Below the pieces are notes generated by a model, which was not told the origin of the DNA, ran no database searches, and saw only the letters and a program-made list of their open reading frames with translations. From CAZOWL01 sp964583605 (lineage in GTDB: Bacteria > Pseudomonadota > Gammaproteobacteria > Chromatiales > Chromatiaceae), in the NCBI GenBank assembly GCA_964583605.1, contig CAZOWL010000083.1, forward strand, positions 1 through 19,230: a stretch of DNA of 19,230 bases, in the 5' to 3' direction. Positions 1 to 7,456 of this stretch are shown in pieces; positions within the stretch are counted from its first letter, which is position 1, and the number at the start of each line of letters is the position of its first letter. The position numbers and the translations under genes are program-made.

Positions 1-31
1 CAACCCTCTCCCAGAGGGCGAGGGAGCGAAG
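1..31 (+). repeat. Right-hand fragment of a dispersed hairpin repeat, cut by the window edge
   Basis: The first ~30 bases match the right end of the element also seen at 7342-7447 (opposite strand) and 19149-19230. A short stem CCCTCT-ccc-AGAGGG is visible at 4-18. Only the right part is present; the left part of the same element type closes the window. The last 11 bases of the window repeat the first 11, which suggests both ends are copies of one repeat. The element abuts the ubiH start and supplies a purine-rich AGGGAG in front of its GTG. Confidence 0.75.
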
Positions 32-1309
32 GTGCTACGCGATTTTCATGGTAAGCCTGAGGGGCCATTGAGCGCAGAAGAATTCGACCTCGTCATCGTC
101 GGCGGCGGCCTTGTGGGCGGCTGCTCGGCTTGTGCGCTCCGCGACACCGGCGTGCGCGTCGGTGTCGTCGAGGCTACGGCGCCGCGTGCGCGCTCGCATC
201 CGAGCTATGACGAGCGTGTCATCGCGCTGGCCTGGTCCAGCCTGCGCATCCTGAGCGCCATGGGGCTCTGGGAGAAGGTGGCGCCGGCGGCCGAGCCCAT
301 CCGGCAGGTCCATGTCTCGCAGCGGGGGGGCTGCGGCTTTACCCGCATCGACGCTCGGGACGAAGGGGTCGACGCGCTCGGCTATGTCGCGCCGGCCCGC
401 TCGCTCGGCGAGGCCATTCAGGATGGCTTGGCTGGCGCTAGGGGCATTGTGATGCGTGCCCCCGCTCGACTGGTCAAGGTCCAATTGGAGCCGGAATGGG
501 CGGTGCTGGAGATCGCCGATGGCGAAGCTGATCGGCGATGGCGCACGCGGCTGCTGGTCGCCGCCGATGGCGGTGATTCGATCGTCCGTCAGCAGCTCGG
601 TATCGCTGTGCGCGAGCACGCCTATGGTCAGGACGCCATCATCGCCACGGTGACCCCCGATCGGGTCCAAACCGGCGTGGCCTACGAACGATTTACCGAA
701 ACCGGGCCCTTGGCCTTGCTGCCGATGACCGAGGGCCGCTATTCGGTCGTGTGGACCGCCCTGGAGGGCCAGACGGCGGAGATCATGGCGCTGACCGACG
801 AGGCCTTTCTCGCGCGCCTGCAGGAGCGCTTCGGCTACCGCCTGGGTCGGTTCGCGCGCCCATCGCGCCGCGCATCCTATCCGTTGCGGCTGATGCTCGC
901 GACCGACCCAACAGCTCCGCGGGTGGCGCTGATCGGCAATGCCGCCCACGCCTTGCATCCGGTGGCTGGGCAGGGCTTCAATCTTGGGCTGCGCGATGTC
1001 GCCGCCCTGGCCGAGGTGGTCGTCGCGGCGCACCGCTCGGGGAAGGATCCTGGCGGTCGTGCGGTGCTGGAGGCCTATCGGCGATGGCGCCAGCGCGATC
1101 AGGCCCTCGTCGCGGCGATGACGGATACGCTGGCGCGCTGGTTCGTCAGCTCGTTGAGGCCGTTGAGGGCGTCCCGTGACGTCGGGATGTGGGGTATCGA
1201 CCTGGTCCCCGGGCTGCGCCACACCCTCGCCCGCCGCTTCATGGGTCGGCACGGTCGCCAGACCCGCCTTGCCCGAGGCCTTCCGCTGGAGACCCGAGAT
1301 GCCCGATAG
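32..1309 (+). CDS. ubiH: UbiH, 2-octaprenyl-6-methoxyphenol hydroxylase (FAD monooxygenase)
   Basis: This is a flavin-dependent aromatic hydroxylase of ubiquinone biosynthesis, expected to hydroxylate the ring of a polyprenyl-phenol intermediate at the inner membrane within the Ubi complex. Visible motifs are the Rossmann GGGLVG near residue 24, the mid-protein DG motif (AADGGDS, about residues 176-182) and the C-terminal FAD motif GNAAHALHP...GQGFNLG (residues 302 on), whose GNAAH/GQGFN form is typical of UbiH rather than UbiF. The start is uncertain. GTG 32 has AGGGAG five bases upstream, but that lies in a dispersed repeat. TTG 68 has GAGGGG three bases upstream and gives 413 aa, closer to the family length of about 390-410. 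The frame is open to the window edge. It overlaps the next hydroxylase gene by 11 bp, implying translational coupling. Confidence 0.93.
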   Translation: MLRDFHGKPEGPLSAEEFDLVIVGGGLVGGCSACALRDTGVRVGVVEATAPRARSHPSYDERVIALAWSSLRILSAMGLWEKVAPAAEPIRQVHVSQRGGCGFTRIDARDEGVDALGYVAPARSLGEAIQDGLAGARGIVMRAPARLVKVQLEPEWAVLEIADGEADRRWRTRLLVAADGGDSIVRQQLGIAVREHAYGQDAIIATVTPDRVQTGVAYERFTETGPLALLPMTEGRYSVVWTALEGQTAEIMALTDEAFLARLQERFGYRLGRFARPSRRASYPLRLMLATDPTAPRVALIGNAAHALHPVAGQGFNLGLRDVAALAEVVVAAHRSGKDPGGRAVLEAYRRWRQRDQALVAAMTDTLARWFVSSLRPLRASRDVGMWGIDLVPGLRHTLARRFMGRHGRQTRLARGLPLETRDAR

Positions 1310-2516
1310 CGCAAGCTTTTACGACCTGGTCGTCGTCGGTGGCGGAATGGTCGGTTGCACGTTGGCGGCGGCCTGCTCGGAACAAGGGCTCTCGATCGCG
1401 GTGCTGGAGGTGCGCCCGCCGGCGCGCGAGTGGCCTCCCGGCGACGTCGATCTCAGGGTTTCGGCCGTCAATCGTGCCAGTCAGCGTATTCTGAGCCATG
1501 TTGGTGCCTGGGGACGGATGGTCGAGCTGGGCGTCAATCCCTACCGGCAGATGGAGGTTTGGGACGCCGTCGGCGGCGGCAGTATCTGCTTCGACAGCGC
1601 CGATCTTGGCGAGCCTGATCTTGGGCACATCGTCGAGAACCGCGTCATCCAGCTGGCGCTGTGGGAGCGTCTGGAACGGGCCCCGGATGTCGACCTACTT
1701 TGTCCGGCACGGATCTCGGACCTGGCGCTCGACGACCGGCGGGCCAGTGTGACCCTGCATGACGGACGCGGCCTGACGGCACGGCTGCTGGTCGGTGCCG
1801 ACGGCCGGGATTCACTCGTTCGGCAACTGGCCGGCATCGCGACGCACGGCTGGGACTATGATCAACGGGCAATCGTCGCGTTGGTGCGGACCGAGCGTCC
1901 GCACGAGGAGACGGCCTGGCAGCGCTTCCTGCCGACCGGGCCGTTGGCCTTCCTGCCCCTGGCCGATGGGCGCTGCTCGATCGTCTGGTCGGTCAAAGAC
2001 AGCCGGGCCGATGAGCTGCTCGCGATGTCGGATGCGGCATTCCGCGCCGCCCTTGAAGAGTCCTTCGACCGCCGTCTTGGAGACATCCTCGAGGTCGGAC
2101 CGCGCGCATCCTTCCCACTACGCCTCCAGCACGCCAAGGCCTATGGCCAAGCGCGCTTGGCCCTGGTTGGGGACGCCGCCCACGCCTTGCATCCGTTGGC
2201 GGGACAAGGGCTCAATCTCGGCCTGCTCGATGCCGCTGAGTTCGCTGCGGCGATCGCGCGCGCGCAGACTCTGGGGCGCGACATCGGCTCGCGCGCGGTC
2301 GTGCGTCGCTATGAGCGTGCCCGGCGCGGCAACAATATGTTGATGCTTGCCGCGATGGATGGCTTCAAGCGCGCCTTCAGCAACGAATTGCCGCCGTTGG
2401 CGGCGCTGCGCAGCTTGGGGCTTCGGCTGACGGATCGCGCCATGCCGTTGAAGCGGCTTCTTGGCGAAATGGCCTTGGGAACCGTCGGCGAGAGGCCGCC
2501 ACTGGCGAGGACCTGA
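1299..2516 (+). CDS. ubiI: UbiI/UbiF-type ubiquinone biosynthesis FAD hydroxylase
   Basis: This 405-aa protein is a second member of the UbiH/UbiF/VisC/COQ6 family, expected to add another ring hydroxyl in ubiquinone synthesis. Motifs seen are GGGMVG near residues 14-19, GADGRDS (about residues 166-172) and GDAAHALHPLAGQGLNLG from residue 291. The GDAAH...GQGLN variant fits UbiF/UbiI better than UbiH. The ATG at 1299 is chosen because GGAG lies seven bases upstream at 1288-1291 and because homologues begin a few residues before the Rossmann strand; the frame stays open further upstream inside ubiH. The order ubiH then ubiI matches E. coli and Pseudomonas, so I prefer UbiI (C5 hydroxylase). 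Sequence alone cannot exclude UbiF (C6) or a broad-specificity enzyme. Confidence 0.88.
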   Translation: MPDSASFYDLVVVGGGMVGCTLAAACSEQGLSIAVLEVRPPAREWPPGDVDLRVSAVNRASQRILSHVGAWGRMVELGVNPYRQMEVWDAVGGGSICFDSADLGEPDLGHIVENRVIQLALWERLERAPDVDLLCPARISDLALDDRRASVTLHDGRGLTARLLVGADGRDSLVRQLAGIATHGWDYDQRAIVALVRTERPHEETAWQRFLPTGPLAFLPLADGRCSIVWSVKDSRADELLAMSDAAFRAALEESFDRRLGDILEVGPRASFPLRLQHAKAYGQARLALVGDAAHALHPLAGQGLNLGLLDAAEFAAAIARAQTLGRDIGSRAVVRRYERARRGNNMLMLAAMDGFKRAFSNELPPLAALRSLGLRLTDRAMPLKRLLGEMALGTVGERPPLART

Positions 2517-2971
2517 GCCGGCACGGCGATGCGTCGCCGCTTGGCCTGCAGGGGGCAATGGATAGGAGAGAAATAATTCATACAGTCGATGGTGCCTCCC
2601 ATGGCCGGGCGATGATTCGATAATCCTATAAATCGGCAGAAATTTTTTGGGCTCCGGCGACAGGAGACCGCGGCCACGGGCGTCGGTGCGGGCCCCGAGG
2701 TTTTGAGTCCAGCCGCGATCCGGCCTATCCTATCGCGCCCCATCGCGGCCAGTTCTTCGGCGGGCTCTGCCGTCGGGTGGACAGGGGCCTGCCGTCAATG
2801 AGTCGTGCGCCGCGGCGCCATGCCCGGCCTGACTGGACCGATTCGGCCGCCCCAACGGTCCAGGGCCCCGTCGTCGAGGAGGCCCAAAGATCGTTGACGA
2901 CGAGCGCTCCTTGCCGCCCTTGCGGCGGCGTGTTGACAAACCAAAGAGCAGATCAAGCGAGGGGAAGAGCC
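2517..2971. other. 455-bp gene-free gap: AT-rich patch and pfp leader with inverted repeats
   Basis: No convincing gene is seen here; the open frame running into pfp from 2777 looks like GC-rich noise. About 2560-2650 is clearly more AT-rich than the surroundings and contains GATAAT (2619-2624), TATAAA (2627-2632) and a T6 run, so a promoter for pfp or the end of the ubi transcript may lie there, but no good -35 partner was found. Nearer pfp are a 12-bp palindrome GCGCCGCGGCGC (2807-2818), an 8-bp stem (2833-2863) and a 6-bp stem GCCGCC/GGCGGC (2913-2929). TTGACA at 2933 has no matching -10. Confidence 0.5.
2833..2863. promoter_or_regulatory. Inverted repeat CTGGACCG...CGGTCCAG upstream of pfp
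   Basis: The arms at 2833-2840 and 2856-2863 are perfectly complementary over 8 bp with a 15-base loop. The site lies about 110 bases before the pfp start codon. It could be an mRNA leader hairpin or a dimeric repressor site. There is no following U-tract, so a simple intrinsic terminator is unlikely. Its function is unknown. Confidence 0.3.
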
Positions 2972-4228
2972 ATGACCGCGAAGAACGCCTTCTATGCCCA
3001 ATCCGGCGGCGTGACCGCCGTGATCAATGCCTCTGCGTGCGGCGTGATCGAGGCCGCACGCCGTCACACCGACAAGATTGCGAACGTCTATGCCGGGCGC
3101 AATGGCATCATCGGTGCGTTGACCGAGGACCTGATCGATACCAGCCAAGAGTCCGACGCCGCCATTGCGGCACTGCGCTACACGCCTTCGGGGGCATTTG
3201 GCTCCTGCCGCTACAAGCTCAAGAGCCTCGAGGCGAACCGGCGTGAGTACGAGCGTTTGATCGAGGTCTTCAAGGCCCACGATATCGGCTATTTTTTCTA
3301 CAACGGTGGCGGTGACTCAGCGGACACCTGCTTCAAGGTGTCTCAGCTGTCGGAGTCGATGGGCTTCCCGATCCAGGCCGTGCATGTCCCCAAGACGGTC
3401 GACAACGATCTCCCCATCACGGATAACTGCCCCGGCTTCGGCTCGGTCGCCAAGTATATCGCCACCTCGACCCTGGAGGCCTCGTTCGACGTTCGCTCGA
3501 TGGCGAAGACCTCGACGAAGATCTTCGTGCTCGAGGTGATGGGCCGGCATGCGGGCTGGATCGCCGCCGCCGGCGGCTTGGTCGAGGACCACGGCATCCC
3601 GGTCCTGATCCTGTTTCCGGAGATCGAGTTTGATCAGGAACGCTTCCTGGCCAGGGTGAAAGACCTGGTCGAGCGCCACGAGTTCTGCACCATCGTCGTT
3701 TCAGAGGGGGCCAAGCACCCTGATGGGCGCTTCCTGGCCGAGCAAGGCACCCGCGATGCCTTTGGCCACGCCCAGCTCGGCGGGGCGGCACCGGTCGTGG
3801 CCAACATGGTCAAGGAGGCCCTCGGCTACAAGTTTCATTGGGCCGTCGCAGACTATCTGCAGCGTGCCGCGCGGCACCTGGCCTCGAAGACCGATGTCGA
3901 GCAGGCCTACGCGGTCGGCCAGGCCGCTGTCGAGCTGGCGCTCAAGGGCCACAACGCGATCATGCCGACGATCCGCCGCACGGCGAGCCAACCCTACGCG
4001 TGGGAGGTCGGTGAGGCGCCGTTGGCCGAGGTCGCGAACGTGGAGAAGTTCATGCCACGGGATTTCATCTCCGAGGATGGCTTTGGGATTACCGCGTCGT
4101 GCAAGGAGTATCTGTTGCCATTGATTCAAGGGGAGGATTATCCCCCGTTCGTCGACGGACTGCCGCAGTATGTCACGCTGAAGAACGCACCGGTCGCGAA
4201 GAAGCTCGACACGCCTTTCGAGCCTTGA
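2972..4228 (+). CDS. pfp: Pyrophosphate-dependent 6-phosphofructokinase (PPi-PFK)
   Basis: This 418-aa cytoplasmic enzyme reversibly interconverts fructose 6-phosphate + PPi and fructose 1,6-bisphosphate + Pi. The phosphofructokinase motifs are present: GGGDS (112-116), PKTVDND (140-146, with the catalytic Asp) and MGRHAGW (190-196). Two specificity positions point to PPi rather than ATP: Asp115 where ATP enzymes have Gly (E. coli Gly104), and Lys141 where they have Gly (E. coli Gly124, PGTIDND). ATG 2972 is preceded by AGGGGAAG and fits the family N-terminus; the longer frame upstream lacks support. The next gene, 174 bp downstream, encodes an H+-pyrophosphatase, the arrangement known from Methylococcus capsulatus. 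Related enzymes also use sedoheptulose phosphates, which would tie this gene to the Calvin cycle in an autotroph (inference). Confidence 0.95.
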   Translation: MTAKNAFYAQSGGVTAVINASACGVIEAARRHTDKIANVYAGRNGIIGALTEDLIDTSQESDAAIAALRYTPSGAFGSCRYKLKSLEANRREYERLIEVFKAHDIGYFFYNGGGDSADTCFKVSQLSESMGFPIQAVHVPKTVDNDLPITDNCPGFGSVAKYIATSTLEASFDVRSMAKTSTKIFVLEVMGRHAGWIAAAGGLVEDHGIPVLILFPEIEFDQERFLARVKDLVERHEFCTIVVSEGAKHPDGRFLAEQGTRDAFGHAQLGGAAPVVANMVKEALGYKFHWAVADYLQRAARHLASKTDVEQAYAVGQAAVELALKGHNAIMPTIRRTASQPYAWEVGEAPLAEVANVEKFMPRDFISEDGFGITASCKEYLLPLIQGEDYPPFVDGLPQYVTLKNAPVAKKLDTPFEP

Positions 4229-4253
4229 GTAACGTCGGCCGATCCGCGTCACA

Positions 4254-4274
4254 CCGGCTGAGGTACTAAGCCGG
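4254..4274. other. Small hairpin between pfp and hppA
   Basis: CCGGCT (4254-4259) pairs with AGCCGG (4269-4274) across a 9-base loop, 26 bases after the pfp stop. No U-run follows, so a Rho-independent terminator is not supported. It could stabilise the pfp mRNA end or attenuate read-through into hppA. This is a weak call from complementarity alone. Confidence 0.25.
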
Positions 4275-4402
4275 CGGCCCGACCACCGTTGTTGTTATGA
4301 ACCGCCCTAGTTGCCGGTCCACCCTGCCGGGAGCCGGCCAGGCGAGCGAGCGCCTGTGTCTTTGGTCAATGTGTCTTCATCGATAGGAGAGGAGTGGATT
4401 AG

Positions 4403-6466
4403 ATGACTTTCGGTTCGTTCTTTGCCCTGGTCTGTGGCCTGGCGGCCATTGGCTACGGCATCTGGTCTACCAAATGGATCCTGAACCTGCCGGACGGGAC
4501 CGCGCGCATGCGCGAGATCGCCGCGGCGGTCCAGGAAGGGGCGCGCGCCTACCTGAACCGCCAATACACGACTATCGGCCTGGTCGGCCTGGTCTTGGCG
4601 GCTGTCCTGTGGTTCGTCCTCGGCTGGGAGGTCTCGATCGGCTTCGCCATCGGGGCGGTGCTCTCCGGGGCGGCGGGCTACATCGGCATGCACATCTCGG
4701 TGCGCTCGAACGTGCGTACCGCCGAGGCGGCCAAGGGCGGACTCAACGAGGCCCTGCAAGTCGCCTTCCGTGGCGGCGCGATTACCGGTCTCTTGGTCGT
4801 CGGCCTGGGGCTGCTCGGTGTCTCCGGCTATTACATCGGCCTCAAGGTCGCTGGGCTCGAGGAAGAGGCGATCCTACACGCCCTGATCGGGCTCGGCTTC
4901 GGCGGCTCGCTGATCTCGATCTTCGCCCGACTTGGCGGCGGGATCTTCACCAAGGGCGCCGATGTGGGCGCCGACCTGGTCGGCAAGGTTGAGGCCGGCA
5001 TCCCGGAGGATGACCCGCGCAATCCGGCCGTCATCGCCGACAACGTCGGCGACAACGTCGGGGACTGTGCCGGCATGGCCGCCGACCTGTTCGAGACCTA
5101 TGCCGTCACCGTCGTGGCGACGATGCTGCTCGGCTGGCTGCTGCTCGAGGAGACGTCGGCCGTGCTCTTCCCGCTGGTGCTGGGCGGTGTGTCGATCATT
5201 GCCTCGATCGTCGGCACCTTCTATGTCACGCTCAAGGAGGGCGACACCAAGATCATGAAGGCCCTGTATCGGGGTCTGATCGTTGCCGGTGGCCTGGCCG
5301 CTGTCCTGTTCGTGCCGGTCACCTTCCTGTTCGTGCCTGCAACGCTCGTGATCGACGGCGTCGAGTACGGCCGCTGGGGTGTCTACTTCTCGGCCCTGAT
5401 CGGGCTGGCCCTGACCGCCGCGATGGTCGTCATCACCGAGTACTACACGGCGACCGAGTTCAGCCCTGTCCGGCACATCGCCCAGGCGTCTCAGACCGGT
5501 CACGCCACGAATATCATCGCTGGCCTCGGTGTCGGCATGAAGGCCACCGCCGCCCCCGTGCTGGCGGTCTGTGCCGCGATCTGGGGCGCCTATGAGTTCG
5601 CTGGCCTTTACGGCATCGCCATCGCGGCGACGGCCATGCTCTCGATGACCGGTATCATCGTCGCCCTGGATGCCTATGGCCCGATCACTGACAACGCCGG
5701 CGGCATCGCCGAGATGGCGGGTCTCGATGAGAAGGTGCGCGGCATCACCGATCCGCTCGATGCGGTGGGCAATACGACCAAGGCCGTGACCAAGGGCTAT
5801 GCGATCGGCTCGGCCGGCCTGGCGGCCCTGGTGCTCTTCGCCGACTACACGCACGGCCTCGAGGCGGCCGGCAAGGTCCTCGACTTCGACCTCTCGGATC
5901 CGGCCGTGCTCATCGGTCTCTTCATCGGCGGCCTGATCCCCTTCCTGTTCGCGTCGATGGCGATGGAGGCCGTCGGACGGGCCGCGGGCGGCATCGTGAC
6001 CGAGGTGCGCCGTCAGTTTCGCGAGATGCCGGGTATCATGGATGGCAGCCAGAAGCCGGACTACTCCCGGGCCGTCGACATGCTGACCAAGGCGGCGATC
6101 AAGGAGATGATCATCCCCTCGCTGCTGCCGGTGCTCGCGCCGGTCGTCGTGGCCTTTGGCATGGCCTGGCTGATGGGCCCGGAGGCCGGCGCCAAGGCGC
6201 TCGGTGGGCTCCTCATCGGGACCATCGTCACCGGGCTCTTCGTCGCGATCTCGATGACGACCGGCGGCGGGGCCTGGGACAATGCCAAGAAGTACATCGA
6301 GGACGGAAACCTTGGCGGCAAGGGCTCCGAGGCCCATAAGGCTGCCGTCACCGGTGATACCGTCGGCGATCCCTGCAAGGACACCGCCGGCCCGGCCGTG
6401 AATCCGTTGATCAAGATCATCAACATCGTTGCCCTGCTGATCGTGCCGCTCGTCGTCGCTCTGTGA
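4403..6466 (+). CDS. hppA: K+-independent proton-pumping membrane pyrophosphatase (H+-PPase)
   Basis: This 687-aa polytopic inner-membrane pump hydrolyses PPi and exports protons. The length is normal for the family, which has about 16 transmembrane helices. The substrate motif DVGADLVGKVE begins at residue 187 and is followed by ADNVGDNVGDCAGMAADL; a second Asp-rich set (TDNAGGIAEMAG) and the C-terminal GDTVGDPCKDTAGP are also intact. At GNTTKAVT the lysine is residue 460 and a threonine follows at 463, the pair that marks K+-independent enzymes (K+-dependent ones have Ala at these places). ATG 4403 has GGAG eight bases upstream. Pairing with pfp suggests a PPi cycle: PPi released by biosynthesis, or by PPi-PFK working in the gluconeogenic direction, either yields proton-motive force or is made from it. 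Confidence 0.97.
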   Translation: MTFGSFFALVCGLAAIGYGIWSTKWILNLPDGTARMREIAAAVQEGARAYLNRQYTTIGLVGLVLAAVLWFVLGWEVSIGFAIGAVLSGAAGYIGMHISVRSNVRTAEAAKGGLNEALQVAFRGGAITGLLVVGLGLLGVSGYYIGLKVAGLEEEAILHALIGLGFGGSLISIFARLGGGIFTKGADVGADLVGKVEAGIPEDDPRNPAVIADNVGDNVGDCAGMAADLFETYAVTVVATMLLGWLLLEETSAVLFPLVLGGVSIIASIVGTFYVTLKEGDTKIMKALYRGLIVAGGLAAVLFVPVTFLFVPATLVIDGVEYGRWGVYFSALIGLALTAAMVVITEYYTATEFSPVRHIAQASQTGHATNIIAGLGVGMKATAAPVLAVCAAIWGAYEFAGLYGIAIAATAMLSMTGIIVALDAYGPITDNAGGIAEMAGLDEKVRGITDPLDAVGNTTKAVTKGYAIGSAGLAALVLFADYTHGLEAAGKVLDFDLSDPAVLIGLFIGGLIPFLFASMAMEAVGRAAGGIVTEVRRQFREMPGIMDGSQKPDYSRAVDMLTKAAIKEMIIPSLLPVLAPVVVAFGMAWLMGPEAGAKALGGLLIGTIVTGLFVAISMTTGGGAWDNAKKYIEDGNLGGKGSEAHKAAVTGDTVGDPCKDTAGPAVNPLIKIINIVALLIVPLVVAL

Positions 6467-6473
6467 CGCGGCC

Positions 6474-6701
6474 GTGAGCGATCGACCCGCCGCTCTCTGC
6501 GGTAGGGTCTCTCGTCGAGGGCCGGGCCGCCGCCTGCGAGTCGGCGGCTCGGCCTTCGATCCTGAGGACAACAGCCAGCTTCGAGCCTCCGGCTACCAGC
6601 TTACGAGAACGGGCCAGTTGGTCTCAAAGCGGGACTTGCTCGAGGCCACCCGGCGGGTGGAGTCCCAACGCGACAAAGAGTCTCGGCGGAAGAAGGGCTG
6701 A
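6474..6701 (+). CDS. Small basic hypothetical protein downstream of hppA
   Basis: I do not recognise this 75-aa frame. It starts at GTG eight bases after the hppA stop codon, without a clear ribosome binding site. The N-terminal third is Arg/Gly-rich and may not be coding. The C-terminal half (from about FDPEDN) has a more protein-like composition, ending in a charged helical stretch with KRDLLEATRRVE and a Lys/Arg tail. No signal peptide or membrane segment is seen. It may be a real cytoplasmic protein cotranscribed with hppA, a C-terminal remnant of a longer gene, or chance. Confidence 0.35.
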   Translation: MSDRPAALCGRVSRRGPGRRLRVGGSAFDPEDNSQLRASGYQLTRTGQLVSKRDLLEATRRVESQRDKESRRKKG

Positions 6702-6792
6702 TCGCTGACGGCTGGCAGCCTTGTCTGGGTTGATACTGGTCCCGTCCTGCCTCACTCCCGAAGTGTTCATCTGAGACTTGCTCGAGGGGGCC

Positions 6793-7302
6793 ATGTCCAA
6801 GCTGACGCATTTCAACACCGCCGGTGAGGCGCATATGGTCGATGTCGGTGACAAGCCAGCGACGCGCCGCGTCGCGGTGGCCGAAGGCTCGATCCGTATG
6901 CGGTCGCAGACCTTGGAGCTGATCGCAAGCGGCGGCCACAAGAAGGGCGATGTCCTCGGGATTGCGCGGATCGCCGCGATCATGGGGGCCAAGCGGACGG
7001 CCGACCTGGTGCCGCTTTGTCACCCCTTGTCGCTGACGCGGGTTGCGATCGATCTCGAGCCGCGCGCGTCTGACGCCACAGTCCATTGTCGAGCGACTGT
7101 CGAGACCCTGGGCCCAACCGGTGTCGAGATGGAGGCCTTGTGCGCGGTGCAGGTCGGGCTGTTGACCGTCTACGACATGTGCAAGGCGGTCGACCGGGGG
7201 ATGGTGATCGAGCATGTCCGGCTCGTCGAAAAGCTCGGTGGCCGCTCGGGGCATTGGGTGGCCGAAGAGGCGACGACTCCAGCCGCGTCGAGGGATGCCT
7301 GA
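6793..7302 (+). CDS. moaC: MoaC, cyclic pyranopterin monophosphate synthase
   Basis: This 169-aa enzyme converts the MoaA product (3',8-cyclo-dihydro-GTP) to cyclic pyranopterin monophosphate in molybdenum cofactor synthesis. The hallmark stretches KKGDVLGIARIAAIMGAKRT and DLVPLCHPL are present, and the catalytic residues fall at the E. coli numbers: Lys51, His77, Asp128 and Lys131. ATG 6793 is chosen because it gives the normal length and has GAGG five bases upstream; a TTG at 6778 would add five residues. No other moa, mog or mod gene is in the window, so moaC stands alone here, followed by a convergent junction with mgtE. Confidence 0.97.
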   Translation: MSKLTHFNTAGEAHMVDVGDKPATRRVAVAEGSIRMRSQTLELIASGGHKKGDVLGIARIAAIMGAKRTADLVPLCHPLSLTRVAIDLEPRASDATVHCRATVETLGPTGVEMEALCAVQVGLLTVYDMCKAVDRGMVIEHVRLVEKLGGRSGHWVAEEATTPAASRDA

Positions 7303-7341
7303 GATGTGATGTAAGTCCTTACGATCAGATCCGCGCAGCAC

Positions 7342-7447
7342 GTTCGCTCCCTCGCCCTCTGGGAGACAGGGTTGGGGTGAGGGAACGACCAGGGGCGAGG
7401 GGACATGTCCTCATCTGGGGTGGCTCGCCTCGCCGCATGGTCGTGAG
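7342..7447 (-). repeat. Dispersed REP/MITE-like two-hairpin repeat (complete copy)
   Basis: Read on the minus strand, this ~105-bp block matches the element at the window end (19149-19230) and window start (1-31), so it is the only copy covering the full length. The left half folds into a long hairpin: the CGACCA...GGCGAGG arm pairs with CCTCGCCCC-TGGTCG. The right half has an outer stem TCCCTC/GAGGGA (7348-7353 with 7379-7384) and an inner CCCTC-rich stem that here carries a 2-base insertion. It fills almost the whole 154-bp gap between the convergent ends of moaC and mgtE and may serve as a bidirectional terminator. Short frames crossing it are spurious. No transposase is linked. Confidence 0.8.
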
Positions 7448-7456
7448 CGGCGCGGA

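Noticed and set aside
35..1252. 405-codon open frame on the minus strand across ubiH
   Set aside because: The plus-strand frame has complete UbiH motifs; the antisense frame is a product of high GC third positions and shows no recognisable domain.
2933..2938. TTGACA as a -35 box for pfp
   Set aside because: No -10-like hexamer occurs at 16-18 bp spacing; that position is inside the ribosome binding region.
2777..2971. 65-codon N-terminal extension of pfp
   Set aside because: It has no family similarity, contains palindromic DNA, and the ATG at 2972 has a strong AGGGGAAG ribosome binding site.
4874..6571. 565-codon open frame on the minus strand across hppA
   Set aside because: It is antisense to a perfectly conserved pyrophosphatase, is rich in His/Arg/Asp/Gly repeats typical of reverse frames, and has no motif.
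6710..6720. GGCT-GGC-AGCC hairpin as a terminator after the small ORF
   Set aside because: The stem is only 4 bp with a 3-base loop and no U-run; too weak to support.
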